In this document: positions 30,350 through 42,462 of the stretch, piece by piece
How positions within the stretch are numbered: position 1 is the stretch's first letter
Layout of the letters: every line of letters begins with the position of its first letter
Assembly: GCA_019914995.1 (NCBI GenBank)
Contig: CM034126.1
Span: 4,283,001 to 4,347,000 of the forward strand
Origin: Acanthochlamys bracteata
Taxonomy: Eukaryota; Streptophyta; Magnoliopsida; Pandanales; Velloziaceae
Reading direction: 5' to 3'
Length of the DNA stretch: 64,000 bases
Position numbers and translations under genes: made by a program
Notes under the pieces: generated by a model
Seen by the model: only the letters and a program-made list of their open reading frames with translations
What the model was told of the DNA's origin: nothing
Databases searched by the model: none

Positions 30350-33300
30350 GCACTCCCTCATTAATTTATGGTCGCCATAACCTAAAAATTCAATCTCCGC
30401 AGTTGAATAGGAAGAAGTACGAGTTAAAAATATACTCAAAAAATTTCAATTCAATCTGATTACGAATCGATCTCTATCCAGTCATTTGATAAAGATAACA
30501 ATATATATATATATATTGGAGTCTTTCTTCTTTTTGTCGTCTTGATCAATTCAATTGGTAGTCCGATTGAACTGAAATTTCGTCAATATGTTTCTAAGTC
30601 AATTCTTCATACCCAATGATTATGTTGCATAGAGCCCACAAATCCAGTAATACTAGTGTCTATATGTTCAGACATGCAACATGACCAACATAGATATTAA
30701 CAAGTTACAAGGGCACCAGGCACTGCGGAGCTAACTTGCTATTTTATAAAATGGGTAATGGAAATGTGGTGTCAGTGGCTTAACTTTAAGGCTAGCTTAT
30801 TTAAATAGAGAAAAATGAGGTTTATCGAAAAAAGATTAAGTTAGCTATTAACTGTTATGTTTATAACATGCACGTAGAATTCTTTTTTGTGATAGCATTG
30901 CAGTCCCCGACAGGGATCTTTGTAATACATCCTTGTACTCAACATGTACAACTAACATGTGTTTCGTTAAAAACATTATTAGGATGAATTGTAGTTCAAA
31001 ATTAAAACATGTAAAACAAAAATCAGTTGAATAAAATTGATTTTATTGAACTGTTTTAACTGGATCCTAGTCAGACATGAAGATTTAGATGTTTTACTAG
31101 TAGAATAATTTGATATATAAAATCAAATTACGCTAGAGATAAACAGGGGTATTAGCACCATAAGGTTACTGCAGGATATATAAATGCATGCACTAAGAAA
31201 CTTTAGCTAGGAGCCTCATAGGAGTGACAAGATTCGATAGCCTAGTCCAGCATAAACGGCCTGATGTATCTCGTGCTAAATTCATTTACCTTCTTCTCTT
31301 CAAGGCGCCCGTTTGGAAATGATTCCGTTGCATATGCTCTATACAGCAGCTTTAACTCGTCCATCTTCCTATCGCTATCAAATTCTCCACCTAATTCCAA
31401 TCATTAAAAAAAAACTTTCCATGTTAGTTTAAGCTATTCAACTAGAATATGAAAACTATCCCCAGTTTAAGATCAAGTTCATATGGAAGTTCATACCTAG
31501 TAGAGAAAGAGGTCCAATCCCCCGGGCAAATCGATCAGCTTCAGGATGCTTGCTTAATGATGTAAGTTTGTCATTGAAGGCCAGAAGTTTTTCAATCTCT
31601 TCAGTAAGAAGCCATAAACCACCTCTGAGAACCTTCTGATTTGTTAGTATTGACGTAAACTAAGGATGAATAGCAAAATGAATTCAAATCTAGTGCTAAA
31701 CAACAGACATAAGTGAGATTGTCAGTACACATTCTTCACTAATTAAAAAATAAATAAATAACAAACATGATTTTGACAAAACAGAAGCTTTTTTGCACTT
31801 GTTTTCATATTTTGACATAATAATTGTCAGCAATGACAGAGTACAAAGAGTACACAGAGATAAATGTTAATTAGAAAAGACAAGTTATGATCTACAAATT
31901 TGTTATTAGAGAAGGGGAAAAAAAAGAAACACAAAAGAGAAGTGCTGCTTTCTTATAGATCTGGTTGTGAGCATGGCCCAGTTATTTGTTGTAGAAGCAT
32001 AAGCTCCTACCTTGATATAGTAACATTGTGATTACAAAAGGAAGCAGCTCATTGCATGTTTCCAGCTGTACACTCGGACGACATTAAGCAATGAGAATAA
32101 ACATGCTGTGTCAAGTGAAATATAATACAGATGCACACGGAGATCAATAAAACGAAAATATGACTTACAGCCTTATCTTCCTACAGCATTCATAAATCAT
32201 AATACAAGTTTTCATATAGTTATCTTGCAGAACATTGTCTATGTTGAAAATTTTAAGATTCTAACGTCTACATGTATCGTACATGACTGCGCATGCAAAT
32301 AGTCACAATATGACTTGTACCATGCATAAATATCAAATAATTCTATTTACGAAAAAATAACAATAAAAGGTGTTGTCACTGCAAAATTGGACTGTACCAA
32401 CTTTTTTATGTATGTATGAATCCTATAAATAAACAAACATTACAATTCGGCATGTTATATTTATGAAAACAAATAAGTACTACAGTAAACCTGTAACTAC
32501 TTTGCTATTCTCCACTTATTTTCCTAAATGGGAATGAGGAGTAATGGATGTAGACAATTAAATGTAAGAGACCCTTTAATAGATATCTCAACTAATACAG
32601 GAGCCAATAGCATGAAAAGCCCAGTCAGAAGTGTCTACCTTGGACGTATCATTTACTGCAAATGATCATAGTATCTAGATTTCAGTAGTAGTATCATAAG
32701 TTTAGTACATAGTCATTTACGATAATCACAAAAGCATATTGCCATTTTTCATTAATGATAGTGTTGAAATTATGTGATTTTCACCGAGTAAAATATAGTA
32801 GGTCAAGATCAATGTTCAGAAGTAACTTTGGAAGCATAGCTTTAGTTACCATGTAATTAAAGAGGGGTCAAAATCAGCTTAAGAAAACTAATTAGAGTTT
32901 ATTTTACATTTTCTTTTATCAGTAATCCACAACCTGTTCACAGTTTACTACTCACCAAATGTCTGCCGCACACAATATTGATACCCTGGTTATAAGACAA
33001 TTATTAAAATGTAAACCACCAAAAGCAGCTTCATATTGTTAATAAATATAAACTAAAACCGCTCTTTAAGTTAGAAAACAAGAAGTCAGTATATTTAAAT
33101 TATACAGTAAGAGGCATAAGCCATACATTGGTCTAGCTCGAGACTTCACTCCACTCAGTGCTGCCTTAATATTTTCTTCAGCTAGCGTCCTTGTGCGCTC
33201 TCTAAGCATGTCAGCTGCAATCTGTACAATTTTCCATTAAATAATAGCGCCGAAGTCAGAACTTTTAAGACATCAAACAACAATACTCGAAAGCTTTTCT

Positions 33301-36079
33301 ATGTGGTAGAACATAGAAGTACCACTCAAAGGGATAATCAACTTCAAAAACTCAAACAAACACACAAGTATGGGATAGGTTGAAGTACAAATCTACCATG
33401 CATTCACAACTATGCAGAAGTTTTCAAACTTACAATTTTAAGAAATCCTGGAGACATCAAGGTTAATGGAAATTGGATTACCTCATCGGAGAGCTTATAT
33501 AAGAGTTGCGATTCTCGTAGATCAATGAGCTGCTTCTCATCAATATCTATAACGACAAGTAATAAACAATTAAAATGACATGCAAGCAAATGTCGTTTTA
33601 ATGCACTTGACCATCAATACACATTGAGAATGTCGGTTAAGGTCTTTTCATTTAATATACTCAATAGACAAAAGAAATTCAAGATATAAGCCTTCTAGTT
33701 TCTTTCAAGATAAATTCGAATTTGCTACTCAAAAGTGTATATGAATGCACCATCACATAATCCTGAAAGCACTTCAGATTGATGATAAAAAAGAATTGGC
33801 TTATGGAGATGGCTTATGAATAACAAAGTAATTTCAGCGACATATTGTTACTCACCTCTTGTAACTAAGTTTATCTTCAAACTGTACAATTTCTGTGCAT
33901 TATCTCGTACAGCAATATCAACCTGAAAAATAGCAGATAATTATCAGAATTGCATTTACATAACGAAACTGCTATTTACATATTACTATGCTAGATAATG
34001 AGAAACGCCACCACAAATTCTATTTTGAAAGTCTCAACTGGGAATAAGAAGTTGTATACATAGGATCATAACTGGAAAATGACTCTCGATATAAGTCAAT
34101 CAGAGATGAATTAACAGCTCCAAGAAGCAAGCATTGTAGACTATATGAATGCCTAATACTTAACCAACTTCATCTCACGTATTTACCATAGTTACCATTT
34201 CAAATCCATTTTCATAACCATTTCAAATGTAACAAAATTAATGTGCGTGAATAACTAGTATAGCAAGTCGAATCTTTGAAGTATGTAGCTTAAAGATGTA
34301 AGGACCATAAAGATTCCATGCATCGCCAATCAAAACTCAAAATTCCTCAATTGTTGGTGATACTATGTTGCTGAGATTGCCTTCATCTCAGATTCTAAGC
34401 TTCAATTAGGAATACTCTTCTGATACCCAAAACTACAGATACATAATCACACATACAAATTCCATATATTATTTAAAAAATGAAATGCAAAATCCAAATC
34501 TATAGATAAAAGGATACCTGTGCATCAGTGACTTTGAAAACACGCTTCCAGGGCAAAAGGAATTTGGATGCCTCTCCAAAGACGAGAGATGAGACATAGA
34601 TAAGCTTATGAAACGCCTGCATAGAATAGTCATAGTAAATATTCACTTATACTAGAGTTTAAGAGCCAAAACAGCTTGCTTGGCAAGTGTTGGAGGCCAC
34701 AAAGATGAACCTTGCGTTGCTCAACATCTGCATCTCGATCTCCAGTTTCAAGCCTTTGCCGAAAAATTCGCCTCCCAATCTTCAAACCAATAAAATTTTT
34801 TTTAAGAAAAATGACATGAGAACTTGACCATGTCAGGATGAGTTGTATTAAGTGCACATTAAAAAAATTCAAAACTGATGTTTTACCTCCATATGAACAG
34901 AAGCTGCATCTGGATCATCTATACCAAGAGCTTCTTTAAATTTAATAATAGTCTCTACCTCGTTGCCTTTGAGGTTCTCACCACCTGGTGGAAGAACTGA
35001 TGTAACAAACCTAAGCAATAAAGAAGAGAATTGCTGAAACAACTCTGCTGACATTTAGCTCCAACTGACAGTTGGAGACCTCAAAAGGTCACAGCCTATA
35101 TTCAGATCAAAAGTCACAAAACGTGAAGGGATATATGAACAGAATAACTCGAGAAATGTGGACCAATCTATTTGACATCTGCCATGTATTATATAAATGC
35201 ATTTCTTAAAGCTATTGTTGCATGCATGGTTGTACTCACCTGCTATACAGATCACAAAGCTCAGCTCGAAATGTATCGTTCTGCTTGCTGACTCCATATC
35301 TATCATGTCAAAACAACAGAAAACCACTTTCAATGTCGCAACAATATTACCCAACAAAAAATGTAGTCCAGCTTTCTGGTCACAGATTGCCAAAGCACTA
35401 TGAAGCATATTAAGGGATCATAAAATTGTCCAAGTTCTAACTAGCATGAGCTTGATAGATTCAATAATCGTATCTTCCATAGCAGCATCTTTCAACATGG
35501 TTAACTTTGACTATTACGACCTAAAAGCGTCTACCTTTTCTCAATTTCCTCAACCTCCTCTTTTTTCAAAGTGGTTGGATCATCATAACCAGCTACCAAA
35601 TTATGCAAGCTGACCGCGGCAACCTCCGGCACAGACGAATTCACCGCATACGCAGCCGCCCCAGCAGACGCTCCCATTGCCACAGCAGCACCGATCTTCA
35701 CCTCACGGGACCCACCAAACCGAGCCCCAAGACCATACCCAGCCGCAATAGCCGCGGCAACAAGCACAACAGAGCTAACGACCCTCACCGGAGGCGGAAG
35801 TGATTCAACAATAACTTGCGGACCAGCCAATTCCTTCTTCGGCCCGAACACAGCAGGGGTCACAACCAAAAGTTTTGCTTCTACTTCTGAATCTGATTGG
35901 AAACACTTCGCAATAGATAGACAACATCGACGCACACTACGGTGTCGGCGGTGGTGCTGGCGGTGGAGAGCGCTGGCGGCGGAGAAGCTGGGGCAGAAAG
36001 GGGAGAAGAGAAGACGAGAAGCAGAAGGAGATGGAGTTGGGAGAAGTAGAGAGAAATCTAAAACTAGAGATTTCTCCAT
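25868..36079 (-). CDS. TIC110: TIC110, chloroplast inner-envelope import translocon component
   Basis: Fifteen exons were placed: 36079-35535, 35299-35240, 35010-34887, 34779-34711, 34616-34518, 33922-33856, 33546-33482, 33221-33150 (3' end uncertain), 31632-31497, 31390-31290, 29409-29193, 28363-28209, 27830-27705, 27582-26617 and 26119-25868. They give about 1017 residues, close to known TIC110. After a Ser/Arg-rich transit peptide, two hydrophobic segments near residues 95-130 (VVSSVVLVAAAIAAGYG; AAVAMGASAGAAAYAV) anchor it in the inner envelope. The rest is a long helical stromal domain with family blocks such as GLGKREAEAI, LLLNQLGGILGL, GQLTKSKVEQL and SLVQAVSLLRQRN. TIC110 gathers stromal chaperones at the import site and helps preproteins into the stroma. 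An acidic insert (EEEDEWESLQ) and the HDSGSSNGDFDF C-terminus are also present. Intron 10 (1.9 kb) contains two foldback elements and AT microsatellites. The exon 8/9 junction is the only unresolved border. Confidence 0.95.
29765..30240. mobile_element. Foldback element in TIC110 intron 10, family copy 2
   Basis: The left arm (about 29838-29992, with CCGTTGAATATGAAGAACC, GAGAACATGTTC and CATCGGAACTCTTGATCAAA) matches the reverse complement of the right arm (about 30038-30185, with GATCAAGAGTTCCGATG, CATGTTCTCAAC and TATTCAACGATGAAAATT). The loop near 29995-30035 is AT-rich. TATATG-type repeats lie outside both arms. It is non-coding; the ORFs over it are dinucleotide artefacts. Confidence 0.7.
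30306..30347. repeat. (TA)n microsatellite
   Basis: A nearly pure TA dinucleotide run of about 40 bp, one of several TA/TG tracts at 29780-30520, lies between the two foldback elements in TIC110 intron 10. Likely length-polymorphic. Confidence 0.95.
30350..30645. mobile_element. Foldback element in TIC110 intron 10, family copy 3
   Basis: The left arm (about 30390-30490, with AGTTGAATAGGAAGAAG and AATTTCAATTCAATCTGATT) matches the reverse complement of the right arm (about 30538-30625, with AGTCCGATTGAACTGAAATT and TTCTTCATACCCAATG). A short TA run lies between the arms at 30500-30519. Related to copies 1 and 2. Ends are not precisely defined. Confidence 0.6.
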
Positions 36080-37168
36080 TTATTTGCCGGCGTTGATTTG
36101 CTCCGGCAAGCGGAGAAAGTTCGCAGGATTTTCGTTAGCTTAGTAAGGGTGGAGACTGAAACCGAGAAGAAGAAAGGAGACGAAGAGGATAAAATTTAGG
36201 GTTTATTTGCAAACCTAGCCCCTATTTGTGTAAATAGACACAGGCACCCTAATTTAGAAATTTCATTTTCGTTTTATGAATGTGTAAATTGTTTTGTGAA
36301 ATTGTTGTTTATTTAAAAAAAACAAATGATGTGTAAATAATTTATGAAAATTATATTTCTAAAAAATATTTATTTATTTTTAAACTAAATTTTATTCTTA
36401 TTTATAAAATTAATAATAATATAATTTTTAAATTTTTAAATAAATTAAATATTATTAAAAATATGAATTTGAAATTTAAAAAGTGATTCCTAATGCTTTT
36501 TCAAATGCGCTTTTTAGAAAAAGCTTTTTTCAAAACAAATAATATTTCTTAAAAATTAAAAATAAATTTTATTTTGTTAATTAAAAAATAATAAAGTAAA
36601 ATATAAGATTTACAAACATATTTTTTAAAAGTAAACACTTAAAGTCACATAGACCTCAATTGAATAAAGTAAGAAGAAGCTAGTGATTGTCGTCTTGGCA
36701 AATGTAAAAATTAGTTCGCCTATAATTTGAATTATTTTCAAGTCATAATTATTCTGAATATGCGACTTTTTGCTAATGATGTGCATCAAAATAGTTTTTC
36801 AAAGATTTTATCTTTAGTTGAATTAGTTTATTATTCCTACATGTAGTATGAGGTATATAGAAATTACTAATATTTCCAAATTTCTTGATTTTAAGAAGAA
36901 CATCATTTGAAGTTTCTTGATTGAGAACTCAAAGAAAGAACTTTCATCTCTAAGGTTCACTTAATTAGATAATCAAACACATTACATAATATTATCTCCA
37001 CAAAAAAAAGCTATTACACGGCTATATATCAGAAAATTTTACAAATTTCAACAAATATTTCCTGCGCCGTTCCATTTCAAAACCGTACTACCATTATTGC
37101 TAGCTTTTATTCTTCTAAACTTATTATATATATAATCTTCATCTTCACGAATATTCAATTGCAAGAGC
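36080..37168. other. Intergenic: TIC110 promoter and AT-rich DNA
   Basis: 36080-36230 is presumed TIC110 leader and promoter. 36290-36620 is extremely AT-rich with AAAAAGC/GCTTTTT motifs that may be remains of a small inverted-repeat transposon. No gene was found. Confidence 0.5.
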
Positions 37169-38420
37169 TCACCGGCGGCAAACAACAGCATAACCCTTGC
37201 TCATCTTGCTCGTGCAATCAAGTTTAGCACCAGCAGAATCAAGCATCATCACGCCGACAGCATCAACACGTCCGTTCTTCTCCGGCGAGAAGATACATCG
37301 ATTGCAGCTATACGCAAGAATAGAATCAGTTGCGTACTTATCTTCTCCACCCATTATCGGCATCGCAACCCCGCGCTTCACGGGACTCTCAAAGTCCTGC
37401 CTATAAGTTTGGCCCAACACACCCTCAACGTTCTCCGATAACTTGAAGAACCGGAACTGGACTTCTAAATGTGCGAAACAATCGTCAGCTGGGATTCCGT
37501 ATCCGTGAACCCTGCTGTCTTCTTTAGTCACCGGCACTACAGCTGCCATGATTTCGAACACTCCAGGAAGAGTTACGGTAACACTGTTGGCAGCAGCAGT
37601 TCTTTCGATGAGAAGGCCGGAGGGAGATGTCCACGTTGCAAGATGGGATTCATCAAGAAGAACGTCAGCGCCGTCATAGGTGAGTGATAAATGATCGACG
37701 GAAGGGTCCCAAGATGAAACGCGAGATGCAGAGAGAGTAAAGGAGTGGCCAGGGGAGAAGAGGACACCGAGGGCTTGGATCCAAGTGAAGTCGCGAGGGC
37801 GGCCGGCGGGACGGAGACCGATGAAACGGGCGTTGATTTGGAGTTCAGCGTCTGAAACCAATGCGAAGGTTTTCTCGGCTTTACCGTGGAAGTAGAACAT
37901 TATACCGTCACCCCCGACGAACCTGGGGTCGAAGCATGCTGCACCGTTTCCATTGCAGTTCGGCTTCCGATCTGCACATATATGTATAAGAAGCGTAACC
38001 AAATGTATAAAAATTGTATAATAAGATATGTTTAATAAAAGAAATATTTAAAGCTGGTTCTATTAAATCTACTAAACATGCACTAAATTTTAAGAAAATG
38101 TACTCACGCCTACAGACACCACCCTCGCAAGTAGGATTATTGCAGTCGATGAAGCAGCCCTTGGCCTTAGGGTCAGCAGGCTTGAACTCCGGGCACTGGT
38201 TGGGGCACGTCAGTGTCTTATTGAAGCAAGCCGTACTTGGGTCATTGCAGAAGGTCGACTCCGGCGGGAACTCCTTCCCCTTCACACTGAATGGCGGCGG
38301 CGGAGCAGGGCCAGCATTACCTGGTCCCGGGGGAGAAGCATATGGATCTCCATAGCTCAGTGCAAGGCAAGCAAATAACAATGCAAACAGCAGTGATGAA
38401 GCTCTTGCAGTGTTATTCAT
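37169..38420 (-). CDS. Root-cap family (LEA-like) secreted protein
   Basis: Two exons (38420-38108 and 37971-37169) give 371 residues. Residues 1-24 are a signal peptide (hydrophobic LLFALLFACLALSYG). A Pro/Gly-rich linker (SPPGPGN, APPPP) follows, then a Cys-rich module (CNDPSTACFNKTLTCPNQCP, then CFIDCNNPTCEGGVC) that continues across the intron into CNGNGAACFDPRFVGGDG. The C-terminal part has the root-cap domain block (FAHLEVQFRFFKLS, GVLGQTYRQDF) and ends with several Cys (SCNRCIF, LDCTSKM, AVVCRR). The family is secreted and linked in the literature to root cap, roots and anthers. The biochemical role is unknown. A TATA box lies about 105 bp upstream. No damage seen. Confidence 0.88.
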
Positions 38421-38524
38421 GGTTGCAGTACTAGAGGTTAGCTAGCTAAAGTTAGCAAGTAGCAACTATCACTTGACGCTTGAGGCTAAGCTTGTGAGTG
38501 GTGTGTAGTGTGAGGCAGGGCAGT

Positions 38525-38532
38525 GTATATAG
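38525..38532 (-). promoter_or_regulatory. TATA box of the root-cap family gene
   Basis: CTATATAC on the gene's strand lies about 105 bp upstream of the start codon at 38420. The distance suits a TATA element followed by a leader of roughly 75 bp. Confidence 0.55.
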
Positions 38533-39662
38533 TGAAATTTTGGGAGTGAAAAGTCAGAGAAATGAGTTAATTGCATGCATATCGACGTACGGTGCTTGCA
38601 GTGAGATTAGAGTCGGTGTTTTTTTTATTCATTGAGGAACGAGAGGAAGTTAATGGGATCATGTGAGATGAGATGAATGAGTTAATTGTTAGCTGTATTT
38701 CTCTTTGCACGAGGGATTCTTAACGTGAAGGTACCGAGTATGTTTGGAAGACTGAAAACGAGTAGGATGCATGGCTGATAATTAGATTACTCACTTTAAG
38801 TTCCGTGTGAGAGTTTCCATGCTGCCAATGCAGGGATTTAACTAACTGAAATTTTATTATTATTTATTATTATTAATTTTTTAAATAAAAATTATTTTTA
38901 AAAAATAAAGTAATATTTTATAAACACTTCTAACGGTCCTATACAAAATACATTGTCTTGGAAGTTAAAATACGTTTAATACTCGATGTGCACTACAACA
39001 GAAATAACTTTTCTTCCAACTGAAGAACTAATGGTCATTATACCAAAAATCGACAATAAAGCATTTCAGTCGCTAAAGTTATTTACTTTGCCAGCTACTA
39101 ATTTATTCAGTAGATAAAAGAAATACTTTACTAATTAAATTAAAATCCAATCAGTAATTCATGTAGATTACCAACTAGGATATACCAGTCAATATATCTA
39201 CAATTAAAATAAATTTTAGTAGGTAATATAGCCGAGTAAATAAACTAATCGATAAAAATTACTGATTAAGATAATTCAGTTGTTGAACAGATCGACAGAA
39301 TGTTAAGAAGGTAAAATTACAGTCACTATTTACTTTCGAAATTCTGACTATAATGTCGGAGTATTTTTTCTACTTTACCTATTGGACTGAATTGAAGCAT
39401 TGAGCCTAGGCATATACATGGGATTACTTCGTTATTTAGTAGATAATGCTTTTGCATCACTCTTGGTGTCTATTGTGAACTACATATTGATGTTGCAATT
39501 AGTTGAATGTATATGTAGTTCAGGAAGGACCCAGAACAATGACGATAATAAAACCTTGGAGTACAAAAGTTTCAAATAAACCCAAACGCAAGAAAAGCGC
39601 AGAAGGGGACTGGTTTTGCTACCACGAAAGAAGATGAATTAGAGTTCATTCACAAAGAGAAC
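38533..39662. other. Intergenic region upstream of root-cap gene and kinase pseudogene
   Basis: No intact gene. 38860-38930 is AT-rich. A CACTA-like terminus begins at 38991. From about 39600 the sequence leads into the receptor-kinase pseudogene. Confidence 0.45.
38991..39400 (+). mobile_element. Possible CACTA-type transposon remnant
   Basis: CACTACAACAGAAATAAC at 38991 is the usual form of a plant CACTA (En/Spm) terminus. Downstream to about 39400 are short recurring motifs (CAGT, TACTAA, GTAGAT) like subterminal repeats. The opposite terminus and a 3-bp target duplication were not found, so this is a one-ended remnant at best. Confidence 0.3.
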
Positions 39663-39958
39663 TCTTATTTTCATCAATCTTCGCGATCTGCTTGGATCTT
39701 TGGCAGAGGTACTTGACAAAGGACAACTAGGATCAACTTATAAAACAATGCTTGCTTCAGGTCCGGTCGTAGCAGTGGAGAGATTGAAAGAAATTGATGA
39801 AATTACTAGGAAGGATGTCACTCAGCTGATGCAAATACTCGGAAAACTAGAGTACAAGAATCTCGTACAGATTATTTCTTTCTACTAACACTGATCAAAA
39901 GCTTGTTCTGTATGAACATGTTCATGGACTAAGCTTGTTTCAACTCTTGCATGGTAAC

Positions 39959-42462
39959 TGTAATAACTATAATTTTGTGGGCTACAGAAAGCTATTGTAA
40001 AAAATAGTGGTCCTAACATGTAATTTTTTTTGTTTTTATTTTTTTTTTTCTTTTTTTTCTTCCTTTCTTCTTCACTGTTTTGCCCTAACCCATCAGCCGT
40101 CATTGCTCCGGCTCCTCTCCGGCGTGAAATCAACCTCGTTCCTGCGATATTCACTTCATTTCATCTTCTCAAGCCATTCTCCTTTTCATTTCCGGTAGTC
40201 CTTATCAATTCCGACGAGCTACGCCGTGCGAGACAAATTTTCAAAATTTGTCCGGCCATTTTGCCGGCGTTCCGGCAAAGGTAAGTAGATAGAAACGTTC
40301 CCCTTAACTTGCTAAGTCCTTTCCCTCATTTATTTGCGTTGATTTTCAGCACCGTTAGTTGATTTCATGTAAGTTCGCCGTCGGACGTTATTTCGTCGAT
40401 TCCGGTCGCCGGCGACAAAATTGAAGCTCGTCGTCTATTTCATTGGATTCTACTAGCAGTGTTAGTCATTTTTACTGCTTTGAACGCACCTTGCCGGAAT
40501 ACTAGCTCGCTGGAATCCGGCGAACTTTCCGGTGACTTGGTTAGGTGAGTTAAAAATACTTGCTTCGCATATTTGTAATTATTGTTAGATGAATTATTAA
40601 TTCGTTTCGATTTAGGGAATCGTTGGATTGAAAATACGCGACTTGTTGCCGATTCAAGTTGTTTTAGCATTCGATCGTCTCACCTCGTCGGTAAGCTTCT
40701 TGGATTCGTTAGTTAGTACTTATTGTGTAGTGGATTAGGAATTTAAATAAACCGTTGAACGAATAAAATTGTAGAATGGTTCACCGTATGCTATTAAACC
40801 TTGGACTCAAACTTAGTTAGATATTTATTACAAGTATTTGATTTAGCTTTCATTAGCGTGCTTATTATTGAATATGCCCGTATGCACGTTAGGTGATACG
40901 AGTGACTTGAATTCGGACGGTGCGGCTTAGAGTTGACAGTTGATATAAATATTTGTTTGGACTACAGGTAAGGGTTACCGTGCCACATTTCCTTCCTAAA
41001 TTAACGTTAGATTTTCGGCACAGGTAGCATTTACTTTGGAAATTTTGGCCTACTTTACCATTTTCGTTATATATTATGATTTATCCTTCATGCTACATAT
41101 GTCTGTACATGGTTAGATTTATTTCACATCATGTTTATAGTTAGTACTAGCATGCTTGCATATTGTAGACTATGTGGCATAATTATAAGAATATGCTATA
41201 TACATGTCAATATTTTTCTTTCATATGTGCATAAGTATAATCACGATAGCATTGAAAGCATTGAGCATAGCATGTTCATTGAGTGAAAACCTATTATGTT
41301 GCATCTACTTGTTAGGGACTGCATTGGTATTGGACAATGCAGAACCTAACAGGTACTGTCATAACCTATTATATATGTATGCTTGAATGATATATTGATA
41401 CGGTGGTCTTAGGAAATACTGGGCACTGAAATATATGAATAGCCGATGGATCCCAAGATATATTGGGCATCGAGTTATAAGTTATGGATTGCCGGTGGGT
41501 CCCAGGATATACTGGGCACCGAGCTGTGATGATATTGTTTGCCGGTGGGTCCCAGAATATACTGGGTACCGAGCTTGTCTGTGGTTTGATATATATAAAA
41601 GTATTACGTATGTATGCTTGTATGATATACCTGATAGCGTGATATGAGTTGGAGATGTAATCTCACTCGATCGTCTATTTTGTATGATTGTTACATTTGA
41701 TGCATCCGCATACTTCATTACATATATTGCTTGCATGTGTGTACTATATATATGTATATATATTATAGCTTTGAGAGTGTCGCACAACATTGTTTCATAT
41801 TATCGTATATCTCTGCTAAAAACTGAGTCGGTATGAGACGATTCAGGACTTAGTAGAACATGATCTGATCTATCGTTGCATCTGCTTCATGTAGATAGTA
41901 CTATAATGCCTACTTAATGCATTATCTAAATTGGGCATTCTACTGTTTTACCTCACTGAGACTGGGCTCACCCTCTTTTCTTTTCTTTGGCCTCCCCAGA
42001 TAGGTCAGAAACTAGCAGGCACTGATTAGACTCGATATTGCTGGACCAAGAGCGTACGGAGGGTACTTCATAAAACTTTTAGCATGTAGTTAGCTCTGTA
42101 ATCCTCGAAGAATATTGACTTTTCTTGTACTTTATTGTATGTGGTATTGTGATGATATTTATTTTGAATTGTAATAGGTGTTACGGCTACCGGTAGCCAC
42201 TAGTGGTATTTTGTTTGTGAAAAATGATTTTTATGCTGTTCGTTTTTCTTATTTTGGATTTTTGATGATAAGTATAATTATTATTACTTGTACAGGTTCT
42301 CCCTATTAAATTTTTAGAAAATATTATGTCGAAATTTTTCGAATATTGGCAAGTTAGTTTTATTGAGTTTTGGGTCAGGCTTACTGGATTAGGTCGAATT
42401 TGGGCCTTGTCTAGACTCGATTTAGTCCAGTGCCGGCCAGGGTCTAATTTTGGGTCTTGACA
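39959..42462. mobile_element. Solo LTR (2.5 kb) with perfect 5-bp target duplication
   Basis: The segment starts TGTAATAACT and ends GGTCTTGACA, the TG...CA ends of an LTR. It is bounded by GTAAC at 39954-39958 and again at 42463-42467. Removing it and one GTAAC rejoins the kinase pseudogene exactly at LLHGN. No internal retroelement domain, primer site or second LTR is present, so it is what remains after LTR-LTR recombination. The length suggests a long-LTR Ty3/gypsy lineage; orientation is not established. It contains the tandem hairpins at 41401-41571. Confidence 0.85.
41401..41571. repeat. Four tandem hairpin-forming units inside the solo LTR
   Basis: Units at 41401-41428, 41444-41472, 41493-41521 and 41543-41571 are spaced 43-50 bp apart. 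Unit 3 has two nested stems, CGGTG with CACCG and CCCAG with CTGGG, around a GATATA loop. Unit 2 has CGATG with CATCG and CCCAA with TTGGG, so both stems changed while keeping their pairing. Unit 4 keeps pairing through a G-U (TACCG). Unit 1 is decayed. Confidence 0.85.

Noticed and set aside
30038-30439. 133-codon minus and 60-codon plus ORFs rich in Ile, Tyr and His
   Set aside because: They are produced by translating TA/TG dinucleotide repeats and are not genes.
37197-37687. Plus-strand ORFs of about 70 codons
   Set aside because: They are antisense shadows of exon 2 of the root-cap family gene.
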